Source of the DNA: Segatella copri
GTDB lineage: Bacteria > Bacteroidota > Bacteroidia > Bacteroidales > Bacteroidaceae
Assembly: GCF_026015625.1 (NCBI RefSeq)
Contig: NZ_JAPDVG010000001.1
Coordinates: 1,550,001 to 1,614,000 of the forward strand
Length of the DNA: 64,000 nt
Direction: 5' to 3'
Notes under the pieces: model-generated
What the model was told of the DNA's origin: nothing
The model's database searches: none
Seen by the model: the letters and a program-made list of their open reading frames with translations, nothing else
Shown here: positions 52,411 through 59,699 of the stretch, piece after piece
Position numbering within the stretch: the first letter of the stretch is position 1
Layout of the letters: the number at the start of each line of letters is the position of its first letter
Translations under genes and position numbers: made by a program

Positions 52411-54180
52411 ATGAAGATAAACAACAGTACGAAGAAAAGCCTGCTCATCATCGCACTCGCGATGGCCAGCACTACTTACCAGACACAGGCCGCCCCGATA
52501 GAACATATCGGCGACAGATACATCATGCATATTCCAGAAATGGAACTCACAGGCGAAGAATCACTCCTCGATGTGCTCATGATGTGCCCGGAAGTCATCT
52601 CGCTCGACGGCAACAACATCATCGGCGGAGATCCATTCGCCAACCTCTACGGCAAGTTCGTCATCCGTATCGACAACCAGGAATACGGACTCGATTACGC
52701 CACCTTCCTCCACCATTTCAAGGCTCGGGAGATAGAAACCATCAAGGTGTGCCAGAACGCCGAAGTGATGAAGGGATGCAGCAGTCTGAAGAAAGTCATC
52801 GACATCACACTGCGAAAGAAGGAGAACGGAACCACCGGCAGATGGGGACTCTTCGGTGATACCTACGGCGGCGCAAAAGGCATCGTCAGCGTCATCAGCC
52901 AGCAGGATAAACTCCGTGTGCTCAGTCATGTAGAAGGCAACTTCCAGCGCACCTCCAGCAGCGATAAGGATGCCTACCAGGGCATCTCAAGCACCACCAT
53001 GAACCACTACTCCCACGAGGGTGCCAAGCTCAATCTGCTCTGGACGCCTACGGCGAAGGATGTGCTCGAAATAGATGCGATGCAGACCTATACCCGCAAC
53101 CATTTCACCCACACCCCAGCCGATTACGTGCGCGCCTATCATCTGCAGGCTGACTATACCCGCACGCTCGCCGACAACGGCTCCAGCATCCTCTTTACCC
53201 TCGGTGCCGAGCATATCAGCGACAACGGCCGCACGCTGGAAGAAACCCAGACTGCGCCCTATCAGAACCACTCTACCTACCCCTTCATGGTGGTAGAATA
53301 CGCCACTCCGGTCGTCACCTCCAATCTCTGGATTACGGCAGGTTTCGAGGGCGGTCTCTCCATCGAGAAGAACTGCATCGCCGGTTACACCAACCATTCC
53401 AACTATCAGGATTTCTACGCCCAGCTGGATTACAACATCGGCAAGTGGGGATTCATGGCAGGCGACCGCTTCCGCATCATCAACTTCCGTCCTAAGCAGA
53501 TTGCGCCGGAAGAGCACTGGAAGCATACCACGCGCAACCATATCTACTCGGCGAGTGCCTATTACAGCTTCACGCCGGGTCATACCCTGCAGGCCACCTA
53601 CTGCCGCCGCATCTTCAATCCCGAGTTTGGCGATTTCGTTACCGCGGGCGATATGGAGGGCGCCTGGCAGCCGGTTTATACCGCCGATATCGTCAACAGC
53701 ATGGCGAATGTGGTAGAGCTCAAGCATACCTACAGCCGTCCTGCCTTCGTGCTCAGCACCTCGGTGAAGAACATCCACCAGCACCTGTTCAGTGCCACTC
53801 ACGACAATACGCTCGGCATCGGCTCCACCGCCTTCTGGCATAAGGGCATCCTTCGCCTCACAGCCGGAGTCAACTACTTCTGGCAGCGCAGCGAAACCCC
53901 TTCAGAGGAGGCTCAGCAGCGCAATGCAGAGTATAATCATTTTGCCGTATTCAAGTTGGCACCGCAGCTCACAATGGCCGATGGCTGGCGCTTTACGGGC
54001 AATCTCATCTGGTGTACCCGCCGCCGCAGCGATGCCTACACCCCGGCTAATCTCTATGCCGAGGTAGGGGTGTACAAGAATCTGGGCAAGCACTGGACGC
54101 TCGAAGGCCGCTTCCACGATATGGCGAGCCAGCACTTCGGCAACCGCGCTGCCACCATCGGCTGCACGTATTATTTTTAA
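52411..54180 (+). CDS. Outer-membrane beta-barrel protein with a plug-like N-terminus
   Basis: A signal peptide (about 1-28) is followed by a region resembling a TonB-receptor plug: ESLLDVLMMCPEVISLDGNNIIG, VIRIDNQEY and REIETIKVCQNAEVMKGCSSLKKVIDITL. The remainder shows alternating beta strands typical of a barrel and ends in aromatic CTYYF, an outer-membrane assembly signal. At 589 residues it is shorter than most TonB-dependent transporters and lacks an obvious TonB box. It may be a reduced receptor of the kind annotated as outer membrane beta-barrel family protein. The ligand is unknown. The NigD-like gene follows 105 bp later. Confidence 0.7.
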   Translation: MKINNSTKKSLLIIALAMASTTYQTQAAPIEHIGDRYIMHIPEMELTGEESLLDVLMMCPEVISLDGNNIIGGDPFANLYGKFVIRIDNQEYGLDYATFLHHFKAREIETIKVCQNAEVMKGCSSLKKVIDITLRKKENGTTGRWGLFGDTYGGAKGIVSVISQQDKLRVLSHVEGNFQRTSSSDKDAYQGISSTTMNHYSHEGAKLNLLWTPTAKDVLEIDAMQTYTRNHFTHTPADYVRAYHLQADYTRTLADNGSSILFTLGAEHISDNGRTLEETQTAPYQNHSTYPFMVVEYATPVVTSNLWITAGFEGGLSIEKNCIAGYTNHSNYQDFYAQLDYNIGKWGFMAGDRFRIINFRPKQIAPEEHWKHTTRNHIYSASAYYSFTPGHTLQATYCRRIFNPEFGDFVTAGDMEGAWQPVYTADIVNSMANVVELKHTYSRPAFVLSTSVKNIHQHLFSATHDNTLGIGSTAFWHKGILRLTAGVNYFWQRSETPSEEAQQRNAEYNHFAVFKLAPQLTMADGWRFTGNLIWCTRRRSDAYTPANLYAEVGVYKNLGKHWTLEGRFHDMASQHFGNRAATIGCTYYF

Positions 54181-54285
54181 TTGAGCTTTTAACAATCTTT
54201 TTCTAAATCAGAAGCAAGATTTCTGTTCCTTTCTTATTTTATTATCAGAAAGAAGAAAATTTTAAAAAAGAAAGGAACATTATAT

Positions 54286-55038
54286 ATGAGAAAAATTGAT
54301 TTCAAGAAGATCGGGCTGGCAGCGATGATGCTCCTGTCGGCCCTCACATTCCAGTCGTGCGATAACGATAACGATACCGATTGGGACCGCGTTTTCCCTA
54401 ACGCACTGGTAACCGTGAAGAAGAGTGGTGATGCCTGCTATCTGCAGCTCGACGACAACACCACGCTGCTCGCCAAGAACCTGAAACCTACCATCTTTGA
54501 CGGTAAGGAGGTTCGCGCCCTGGTCAACTACACGCAGACCTCGGAGAAGAGCGAGAAGTATAACCAGGTGATTCACGTCAACTGGATAGACAGCATCCTG
54601 ACCAAGAAGCCAGTTCCATCGCTCGGTTCTGATACCGAGAACCGCGAGAAGTATGGCGACGACATGGTCGACATCGTGCGCGACTGGGTAACGGTGGCAG
54701 AAGATGGCTATCTCACCCTCCGTTTCCGTGCTCTCTGGGGCGGTCAGAAGGTGCATTACATCAACCTCGTTACGGGTGTGAATCCAGAGAATCCTTACGA
54801 GGTAGAGCTGCGCCACAATGTTAATGGCGACCCTCAGAACTACTGGCGAGATGCCCTCGTAGCGTTCAACCTGAACGGAGTCGTGCCTGATACCGAAGGC
54901 AAGACGGTGAAGCTCACCATCCGCTGGCGTTCCAGCAAGGGCTACAAGAAGGTAGCTTTCGACTACTGTTCGCGCAAGCCTATCAGCAGCCCGAAGATGC
55001 TCGAAGGATACAGCCAGGCAGGAAGAGATATCCGATAA
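54286..55038 (+). CDS. NigD-like lipoprotein
   Basis: The 250-residue protein has a lipoprotein signal (LLSALTFQSC, lipobox Cys at about 24) followed by acidic DNDNDTDWD. The beta-rich body resembles the NigD-like family (from Prevotella nigrescin loci): NALVTVKKSGDACYLQLDD, LVNYT, WGGQKVHYINLV and FDYCSRKP. The family is widespread in Bacteroidota and its function is unknown; a link to bacteriocins is not implied here. It may be co-transcribed with the barrel gene before it. Confidence 0.8.
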   Translation: MRKIDFKKIGLAAMMLLSALTFQSCDNDNDTDWDRVFPNALVTVKKSGDACYLQLDDNTTLLAKNLKPTIFDGKEVRALVNYTQTSEKSEKYNQVIHVNWIDSILTKKPVPSLGSDTENREKYGDDMVDIVRDWVTVAEDGYLTLRFRALWGGQKVHYINLVTGVNPENPYEVELRHNVNGDPQNYWRDALVAFNLNGVVPDTEGKTVKLTIRWRSSKGYKKVAFDYCSRKPISSPKMLEGYSQAGRDIR

Positions 55039-55061
55039 ACGAAGAAAAAGCAGATAAAAGC

Positions 55062-55098
55062 AAAAGCCCCGATGCATGATGCATCGGGGCTTTTTTTT
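55062..55098. terminator. Bidirectional terminator between the NigD-like gene and the smalltalk gene
   Basis: AAAAGCCCCGATGCA (55062-55076) and TGCATCGGGGCTTTT (55080-55094) are perfect complements around TGA. Eight T follow on the plus strand and four on the minus strand. TTTTTAC-type low-complexity sequence lies between it and the smalltalk stop. Confidence 0.93.
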
Positions 55099-55126
55099 AC
55101 CTTTTTACTTTTTTACCTTTTTACCT

Positions 55127-55225
55127 TTAAAAGCTGCTGCAGCTTGTTACACCGAGGGTGGTAGCGATGGCTGTAAGGAAGGAGATTGCAATCTGCAAAA
55201 TTGTTTTCCAGGTACTTGCTTTCAT
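55127..55225 (-). CDS. Smalltalk peptide
   Basis: A 32-residue peptide starts MKASTWKTILQI, has a hydrophobic helix (ISFLTAIATTLGV) and ends TSCSSF. This matches the smalltalk family of Bacteroidota: Trp-Lys near the start, then the ATTLG(V/T)TSC end. The Cys near the end of a hydrophobic helix resembles a lipobox. In many relatives this gene lies between an HU gene and an N-acetylmuramoyl-alanine amidase gene. Here HU is present just upstream, but no amidase follows. The function is unknown. Confidence 0.8.
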   Translation of the reverse strand: MKASTWKTILQIAISFLTAIATTLGVTSCSSF

Positions 55226-55235
55226 AATGTCTAAT

Positions 55236-55268
55236 TTTTAATGTTGAATGTTGAATGTTGAATGTTGA
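55236..55268. repeat. TTGAATG 7-mer repeat between HU and the smalltalk gene
   Basis: AATGTTGAATGTTGAATG and one further unit, period 7. Confidence 0.85.
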
Positions 55269-55299
55269 CTTGGTTGGGGGTTGCCCTCAGGCGAGGGCT

Positions 55300-55857
55300 T
55301 TATTCAAGCCCGTCGCCGCCTTCCTGAGAGCCGCCGCCTGGCTGCGTACCGCCGCCGGTAGTTCCGGAGCCGCCCTGGCTGGTGTCGCCGCCTTGTTCAG
55401 TGCCGCCCGAGGTACCACCAGAGGTGCCACCCTCGTCGGTGCCGGTATAGCCGCCGTACTCCTGAATCTTGCACTTCTTGCGCAGCTCAGAGTTGCTCCA
55501 GCTTTTTGTGTTTCTCACAATCAGGTGTACACCCTCTACGCTGGCAGCCGTTACCTTCTCCTTGGTATCCTCCGCCTTCGAAGTCATACCGATGGAGAAC
55601 AGACCGAGATCAGAGAGACGCACACTCTTACCGTCGAGAATCAACTCCTGCAGATGGTCGAGTGCATCCATCAGCACACCGTGGATAGTACCTCGGGAGT
55701 AAGGCGAACCGTGGTCGGAGATATGGGATACGAATCCCTCGAAATCCACCTCGCGGTCGGTTACCGCAGTGGCATACCACTTTTTCTTACCTGCGTTCTC
55801 GCCGCTCTGTGGTGTACGCTGCAACTTACGATACTTCAATGTTCCTTTCTGTTCCAT
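55300..55857 (-). CDS. HU-family DNA-binding protein with Gly-rich tail
   Basis: Residues 1-125 form the Bacteroidota-type HU/IHF-like fold: MEQKGTLKYRKLQRTPQSG, SRGTIHGVLMDALDHLQELIL, and GKSVRLSDLGLFSIGM. A linker precedes a tail (about 140-185) of repeated Gly-Gly-Thr/Ser/Gln units such as GGTSGGTSGGTEQGG. The GC-rich DNA coding the tail is unlike its neighbours. The smalltalk gene follows 74 bp later. A full TTTG-N20-TACCTTTG promoter lies 230 bp upstream, so the leader includes repeat copy B and a 7-mer repeat. Confidence 0.85.
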   Translation of the reverse strand: MEQKGTLKYRKLQRTPQSGENAGKKKWYATAVTDREVDFEGFVSHISDHGSPYSRGTIHGVLMDALDHLQELILDGKSVRLSDLGLFSIGMTSKAEDTKEKVTAASVEGVHLIVRNTKSWSNSELRKKCKIQEYGGYTGTDEGGTSGGTSGGTEQGGDTSQGGSGTTGGGTQPGGGSQEGGDGLE

Positions 55858-55882
55858 GATCTTAAATTATTAAAGGGTTAAT

Positions 55883-55936
55883 ATTAATGTTGAATGCTTC
55901 TTTTTAATGTTGAATGTTGAATGTTGAATGTTGACT
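55883..55936. repeat. TTGAATG 7-mer repeat in the HU leader
   Basis: TTAATGTTGAATGCTTC, then further AATGTTGAATG units; same family as the other 7-mer repeats. Confidence 0.8.
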
Positions 55937-55960
55937 TGGTGGGGTGCGCAAGTTTTTGCC

Positions 55961-56056
55961 CACACGCCCTGAAAGGGCAGAAGCTCCTAGCCCAGGGCAT
56001 CGCCCTGGGTAATTACGGACGCCCCCTGTCGCCCTGTAAGGGCAAAAGCTTTAAAA
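55961..56056 (+). repeat. Dispersed three-hairpin element, copy B
   Basis: It has ACGCCCTGAAAGGGC, AGAAGCTCCTAG, CCCAGGGC-ATC-GCCCTGGG and GCCCTGTAAGGGC with AAAAGCTTT. The head CTGAACTTTCGC is missing. It lies in the leader of the HU transcript. Confidence 0.88.
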
Positions 56057-56086
56057 TTTGTGATTGCCTTTCTTCGAACGACGATG

Positions 56087-56118
56087 CAAAGGTACGGCAA
56101 TTTTCTGATACTACCAAA
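56087..56118 (-). promoter_or_regulatory. HU promoter, TTTG-N20-TACCTTTG
   Basis: On the minus strand TTTG (56115-56118) and TACCTTTG (56087-56094) are exactly 20 bp apart. Confidence 0.75.
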
Positions 56119-56307
56119 TTTCACCCTGCAGAGTTATGTTAAACGAATTTAACACTTCGGGCGTATCCGGTTAATCTTGCCAACTCATAATTTATCGTGC
56201 GAGAAAACTATGTGATGTAAAAAGTTTCTCTATGCTTTCTCATCCCGAAAACAGCAGGAAGCAAGAAATCCATCATCACCCACCGAACCCATTTCCACCA
56301 CCAAAGT

Positions 56308-56508
56308 GTGACAGTTGTGACAGTTGTGACAGTTGTGACAGTTTTCAGCGCCTACCCCCACCTCCCTCTCTTTAGAGGTAACTTATAATATATATAAATA
56401 TATATATATTATAAGTTAAATATAATAATAACAATTTGAAAGCAGCCCGAGTTCATATACCCCTCCCCTGAAAACTGTCACAACTGTCACAACTGTCACA
56501 ACTGTAAC
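56308..56508. repeat. Nested inverted repeats: 41-bp outer arms of 9-mers around an 18-bp AT palindrome
   Basis: The left arm (56308-56348) and right arm (56468-56508) are complementary at 40 of 41 positions. Each is built from four copies of a 9-mer, TGACAGTTG on the left and its complement on the right. Inside, TAACTTATAATATATATA (56379-56396) pairs perfectly with 56401-56418 around AATA. No gene is inside. It lies between the divergent HU and AAA ATPase genes. Confidence 0.9.
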
Positions 56509-56665
56509 GCCTCTCTTCTTCTTCTCCCTTCATCCTATTTTGTAAAGAAAAGAGAAATCATCCTACCCCCCTGGAGGTTATTAGGGAGATTCGCTCATGC
56601 CCATAGGGGGTGCTGCTGAGTAGTTACTTCATTTTTCATCCTTTAAAATCAGTTAAAAAATAGGT

Positions 56666-56781
56666 GTTCCCCATAAAATGTGCAAAAACATGATAGGATT
56701 CCCTCATAAAATGTGTATATTTGCAGCGTTATTCCCTCATAAAATGTGGGGTAATAGATGATTATTCCCTCATAAAATGTG
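56666..56781 (+). repeat. Iterated 18-bp repeats with 33-bp period around the ATPase promoter
   Basis: ATTCCCTCATAAAATGTG occurs exactly at 56698, 56731 and 56764, 33 bp apart. A variant GTTCCCCATAAAATGTG occurs at 56666. A TATATTTG -7 box (56716-56723) lies between the first and second exact copies. The last copy ends 17 bp before the ATPase start. The pattern looks like operators or iterons. Confidence 0.9.
56716..56723 (+). promoter_or_regulatory. -7 box for the DUF4143 ATPase gene
   Basis: TATATTTG matches TAnnTTTG. It lies inside the 18-bp repeat array, so a protein bound to the repeats could block it. Confidence 0.5.
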
Positions 56782-56798
56782 ATTTTAAGCTACGGATT

Positions 56799-58106
56799 AT
56801 GGAAAGATTAGCTATCAATGAACTTCTGAAATGGAAGAATAAACAATATCGTAAACCTCTTATTATAGAGGGCGCCAGACAGGTGGGAAAGACTTGGCTG
56901 GTGAAGGAGTTTGCCCGCCAGAATTACAAGCAGCTGGCATATGTGAACTTTGAAGAGATGAAGATCCTGCAGAATCTATTTGAACAGGATTTCAGTATTC
57001 CTAGAATTCTTACAGCTATTGGGGCTGCAACGAATGTAACCTGCACAGAGGGCGAAACGCTGATATTCCTGGATGAGATTCAGGCTGCCCCTCATGCTGT
57101 TACTTCTCTCAAATATTTTGCAGAGAATGCGCCGGGCTATCATGTCATAGCTGCAGGTTCTCTTCTGGGTATCGAACTGCATCAGGGGGAATCTTTTCCT
57201 GTGGGTAAGGTGGATTTTCTCTCTCTGTATCCAATGAACTTTATCGAGTTCGTGATGGCTATGGGGGAGAAGAATCTGGCGCAGCTGCTTCAGACGAAGG
57301 ATTGGAATATGATAACGATGTTTGCTCCCAAGTTTCAGGAACTCTTGAAGTATTATTACTACGTGGGAGGCATGCCTGAAGCCGTATTGAGCTTTAGCCA
57401 GAATCGTGACTGGAAAGAGGTGAGAACCATACAGAAGGACATTCTGAACAGTTATCAGAGAGATATGTCGAAGCATGCTCCATCGGAGATTATTCCCCGT
57501 ATTACTGATTTGTGGAAATCCTTGCCCGCCCAGTTGAGCAAGGAAAACAGGAAGTTTATCTATGGAGTGGTGCGCGAGGGGGCAAGAGCCCGGGAGTATG
57601 AGTTGGCCTTGCAGTGGCTGCTGGATGCCGGACTGATATATAAGGTATATAATGTGAAGGCTCCCCGACTGCCGCTTGCCAGTTATGAAGACCGGGCGGC
57701 CTTCAAGATCTTTGTCCTGGATGTCGGGCTTCTAGGTGCGATGTCTAATCTCAAGGCTGCGACAATAGTGGCTGGCAACAGTATTTTTACAGAGTTTAAA
57801 GGGGCATTGACGGAACAGTATGTTTTGCAGCAGCTAATTCTCAGGTATGAACCGTATTATTATGCCAAGACCAACAGTACTCAGGAGATTGATTTTCTGC
57901 TCCAGGATGAGGAGGATGAGATTGTTCCGCTGGAGGTGAAAGCCGAGACGAATGTCAAGGCAAAGAGCCTGCGCCAGTTTGTTGCAGACAACCAGTCAAA
58001 GAAGGCCTATCGCATCTCCATGAATGATTATCTGCAGGAAGATTGGGTTACTAACGTACCGCTCTATGCGGTAAATGGTCTCGAATTTTATTCGATACAA
58101 AATTAA
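56799..58106 (+). CDS. AAA ATPase with DUF4143 C-terminal domain
   Basis: The 435-residue protein has an AAA_14-type ATPase domain with Walker A GARQVGKT (25-32) and Walker B TLIFLDEIQ. GSLLGIELH and SFPVGKVDFLSLYPMNFIEFV are characteristic of this family. The DUF4143 part follows: YPM-type middle, YYYVGGMPEAV, and a nuclease-like end EIDFLLQDEEDEIVPLEVKAE resembling a PD-(D/E)xK core. I chose MERLAINELL at 56799; the earlier open frame runs through the 18-bp repeats. Function is unknown and often thought to be defence- or mobile-element-related. Confidence 0.88.
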   Translation: MERLAINELLKWKNKQYRKPLIIEGARQVGKTWLVKEFARQNYKQLAYVNFEEMKILQNLFEQDFSIPRILTAIGAATNVTCTEGETLIFLDEIQAAPHAVTSLKYFAENAPGYHVIAAGSLLGIELHQGESFPVGKVDFLSLYPMNFIEFVMAMGEKNLAQLLQTKDWNMITMFAPKFQELLKYYYYVGGMPEAVLSFSQNRDWKEVRTIQKDILNSYQRDMSKHAPSEIIPRITDLWKSLPAQLSKENRKFIYGVVREGARAREYELALQWLLDAGLIYKVYNVKAPRLPLASYEDRAAFKIFVLDVGLLGAMSNLKAATIVAGNSIFTEFKGALTEQYVLQQLILRYEPYYYAKTNSTQEIDFLLQDEEDEIVPLEVKAETNVKAKSLRQFVADNQSKKAYRISMNDYLQEDWVTNVPLYAVNGLEFYSIQN

Positions 58107-58180
58107 TCTTTCTCACGAAAACACAAAAGAAATCCCCCAAAAACTTGCAGAAAAGAGAAATATTTCTTATTTTTGCAGCA
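58098..58180 (+). repeat. Portable promoter repeat, copy 1
   Basis: An 83-bp segment repeated at 60617 and partly at 62273. It contains CTTG (58144-58147), 20 bp, and TATTTTTG (58168-58175), a Bacteroidota promoter. Its first 9 bases are the end of the ATPase gene. It faces the gene at 58277. Confidence 0.85.
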
Positions 58181-58216
58181 GATTTAAAATATAAAAAGAT
58201 GGGAATATATAAGTAT

Positions 58217-58234
58217 CTGAACTTTCGCATGTGG
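58217..58234 (+). repeat. Isolated head of the dispersed element
   Basis: CTGAACTTTCGCATGTGG is identical to the head of copy A (44241) and one base from that of copy D (62491). Here the body is absent; it appears on the other side of the gene, at 58754. Confidence 0.7.
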
Positions 58235-58276
58235 GGAACTTAACTCCAAAACATTTAAACTAGAGGAGGGAAAATT

Positions 58277-58744
58277 ATGAAAACAATAAAAGGTATTTGC
58301 ATAAAGAAGCGCAACTTCGACAAATTCAAGAAAGTGGCCGATCTTATATATTTCGATGGACCATTGTTGTCACACTACGTTACCAACAAGGGTGACAACT
58401 ATCTCTTCTATTGGATAGACCAAGATGATACAAACAATCGTTGGATGTTCATCAGAACCGATTACGACAATATACAAAAGTACACGAATAAAAAGCAAAC
58501 ATTGCGTAACGTATTAAGTTCGCCATTAGACGACATAGTATATACTGTCGATATTGATGAAGAAGGCAATCATCACAACTTCCAGACCCACTCCATAGAA
58601 GATCTTCCAGAGGATTATCTCCCTACCGAAGATTCTTATTATGAATTTGAGCCAGAAGATGTGAACAAAGAGAACTTATCCATAGCAGAAATGAGCGGCA
58701 AGAAACTCGACTGGTTCCGCAAGGTCTGTGCAGCGGTACTTTAG
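58277..58744 (+). CDS. Unknown protein with a Shine-Dalgarno site
   Basis: This 155-residue protein is acidic and soluble, with no signal peptide and no motif I recognise. The first half is mixed alpha/beta (YFDGPLLSHYVTNKGDNYLFYWIDQDD). The end is acidic and then basic (SIAEMSGKKLDWFRKVC). GAGGAGGG lies 7 bases before the ATG, a strong Shine-Dalgarno, unusual in this window and a possible sign of transfer. Its last 57 bases are duplicated at 59163, after the nucleotidyltransferase gene. It sits between the split halves of a dispersed element. Confidence 0.65.
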   Translation: MKTIKGICIKKRNFDKFKKVADLIYFDGPLLSHYVTNKGDNYLFYWIDQDDTNNRWMFIRTDYDNIQKYTNKKQTLRNVLSSPLDDIVYTVDIDEEGNHHNFQTHSIEDLPEDYLPTEDSYYEFEPEDVNKENLSIAEMSGKKLDWFRKVCAAVL

Positions 58745-58753
58745 ATACCTTGC

Positions 58754-58849
58754 CCCACACGGGCTGAAGGCCCAGAAGCTCCTAGCCCAGGGTAACACCC
58801 TGGGTATAAGCGCAATCCGCCTTGCGCCCTGTAAGGGCAAAAGCCTTTA
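58754..58849 (+). repeat. Dispersed three-hairpin element, copy C (body)
   Basis: It reads GGGCTGAAGGCCCAGAAGC, then CTCCTAG, CCCAGGGT-AAC-ACCCTGGG and GCCCTGTAAGGGC with AAAAGCC. The central stem differs from copies A and B by a compensating C-G to T-A change. It runs into the MNT gene leader. Confidence 0.88.
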
Positions 58850-58866
58850 AAAAAAGGATATTAAGA

Positions 58867-59178
58867 ATGAAAACAAGAGAAGAATACATAACCCTCATCA
58901 CATCTCATGCCGAAAAACTGCAAAACACCTTCGGCATCACCTCCCTGCGCCTCTTTGGTTCTGTAGCAAGAAACCAGCACCATGATGGCAGCGATGTGGA
59001 TATCTATGTAGAAATGCCCCCTAAGTTTTTTCTAGTAGTCCGCCTGAAGGTATACTTGGAAGAACTTTTAGACAGCCCTGTAGATATTATCCGGAAGCAC
59101 CAACACCTCAATCCCTTCCTACTCAAGGAAGTTGAGAGAGATGGGATTGAAGTGATAGCAAACAGAAATGAGCGGTAA
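58867..59178 (+). CDS. MNT-type minimal nucleotidyltransferase, without its HEPN partner
   Basis: The 103-residue protein has the polymerase-beta-like motif FGSVARNQHHDGSDVD (30-45), with Gly-Ser and the two metal-binding Asp. DIIRKHQHL and LLKEVERDGIEVIA complete the fold. In MNT-HEPN toxin-antitoxin pairs this protein AMPylates and silences the HEPN toxin. No HEPN gene is next to it; instead a duplicated tail of the 58277 gene follows. I chose MKTREEYI; the longer frame starts in the repeat. A deleted copy lies at 62624. Confidence 0.82.
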   Translation: MKTREEYITLITSHAEKLQNTFGITSLRLFGSVARNQHHDGSDVDIYVEMPPKFFLVVRLKVYLEELLDSPVDIIRKHQHLNPFLLKEVERDGIEVIANRNER

Positions 59179-59221
59179 GAAACTCGACAGGTTCCGCAAG
59201 GTCTGCGCATCGGTACACTTT
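59163..59221 (+). repeat. Duplicate of the 3' end of the 58277 gene
   Basis: About 57 bases match 58686-58742 with few differences and would code EMSGKKLDRFRKVCA. The first 14 bases overlap the end of the MNT gene, whose stop codon lies inside the copy. Confidence 0.8.
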
Positions 59222-59672
59222 ATTCCTCCTCGTCTCTACGCCTCCTATGCCACTTGTAGTCATTGTACAATACCCACAAACCGCCTCCCCCAAAGAAGAG
59301 ACAGCCCACTATTCCCACTACCTGACAATATGTTTCAGATGGAATTTTTCTTGATACTTTTGGATGAAGAAACATATTGATGCCACCACACACAAAAATC
59401 AGACACAACAGGTAAAACTTAATTTTAATCGATATTTTCTTCCTATAAAAAAGAAAACAAACCAAAGAAAGACCTACCATTAACACTAAAATTAATGAAG
59501 ACATTCTCCCGAAAGTAAATTCTTCATGCCTCAATAACCTAAGGCATAGCGTAAATATGGAAGCAGTAACCAATACAAGACCAACTGCATAACCTATCCA
59601 AATCACTTTTCGATTATCTTTAGAATCGAAAAGTGAACCCACGCTCTTCCAATATTTATCCATATCTTTCAT
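59220..59672 (-). CDS. Four-helix membrane protein of unknown function
   Basis: The 150-residue protein has four hydrophobic segments (roughly VIWIGYAVGLVLVTASIFTL, SSLILVLMVGLSLVCFLFY, FYLLCLIFVCGGINMFL and VVGIVGCLFFGGGGLWVLY) joined by short charged loops, and a basic-acidic tail RRRRDEEE. The ATG at 59672 is preferred over an upstream TTG. It lies 27 bp after vsr in the same direction and may share its transcript. No function is recognised. Confidence 0.6.
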   Translation of the reverse strand: MKDMDKYWKSVGSLFDSKDNRKVIWIGYAVGLVLVTASIFTLCLRLLRHEEFTFGRMSSLILVLMVGLSLVCFLFYRKKISIKIKFYLLCLIFVCGGINMFLHPKVSRKIPSETYCQVVGIVGCLFFGGGGLWVLYNDYKWHRRRRDEEE

Positions 59673-59699
59673 AAACCTTATTCCCAATAATAGTAGTTA

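Noticed and set aside
56666..56781. CRISPR-like array (18-bp repeats with 15-bp spacers)
   Set aside because: Repeats and spacers are too short, a promoter box lies inside, and no cas genes are present.
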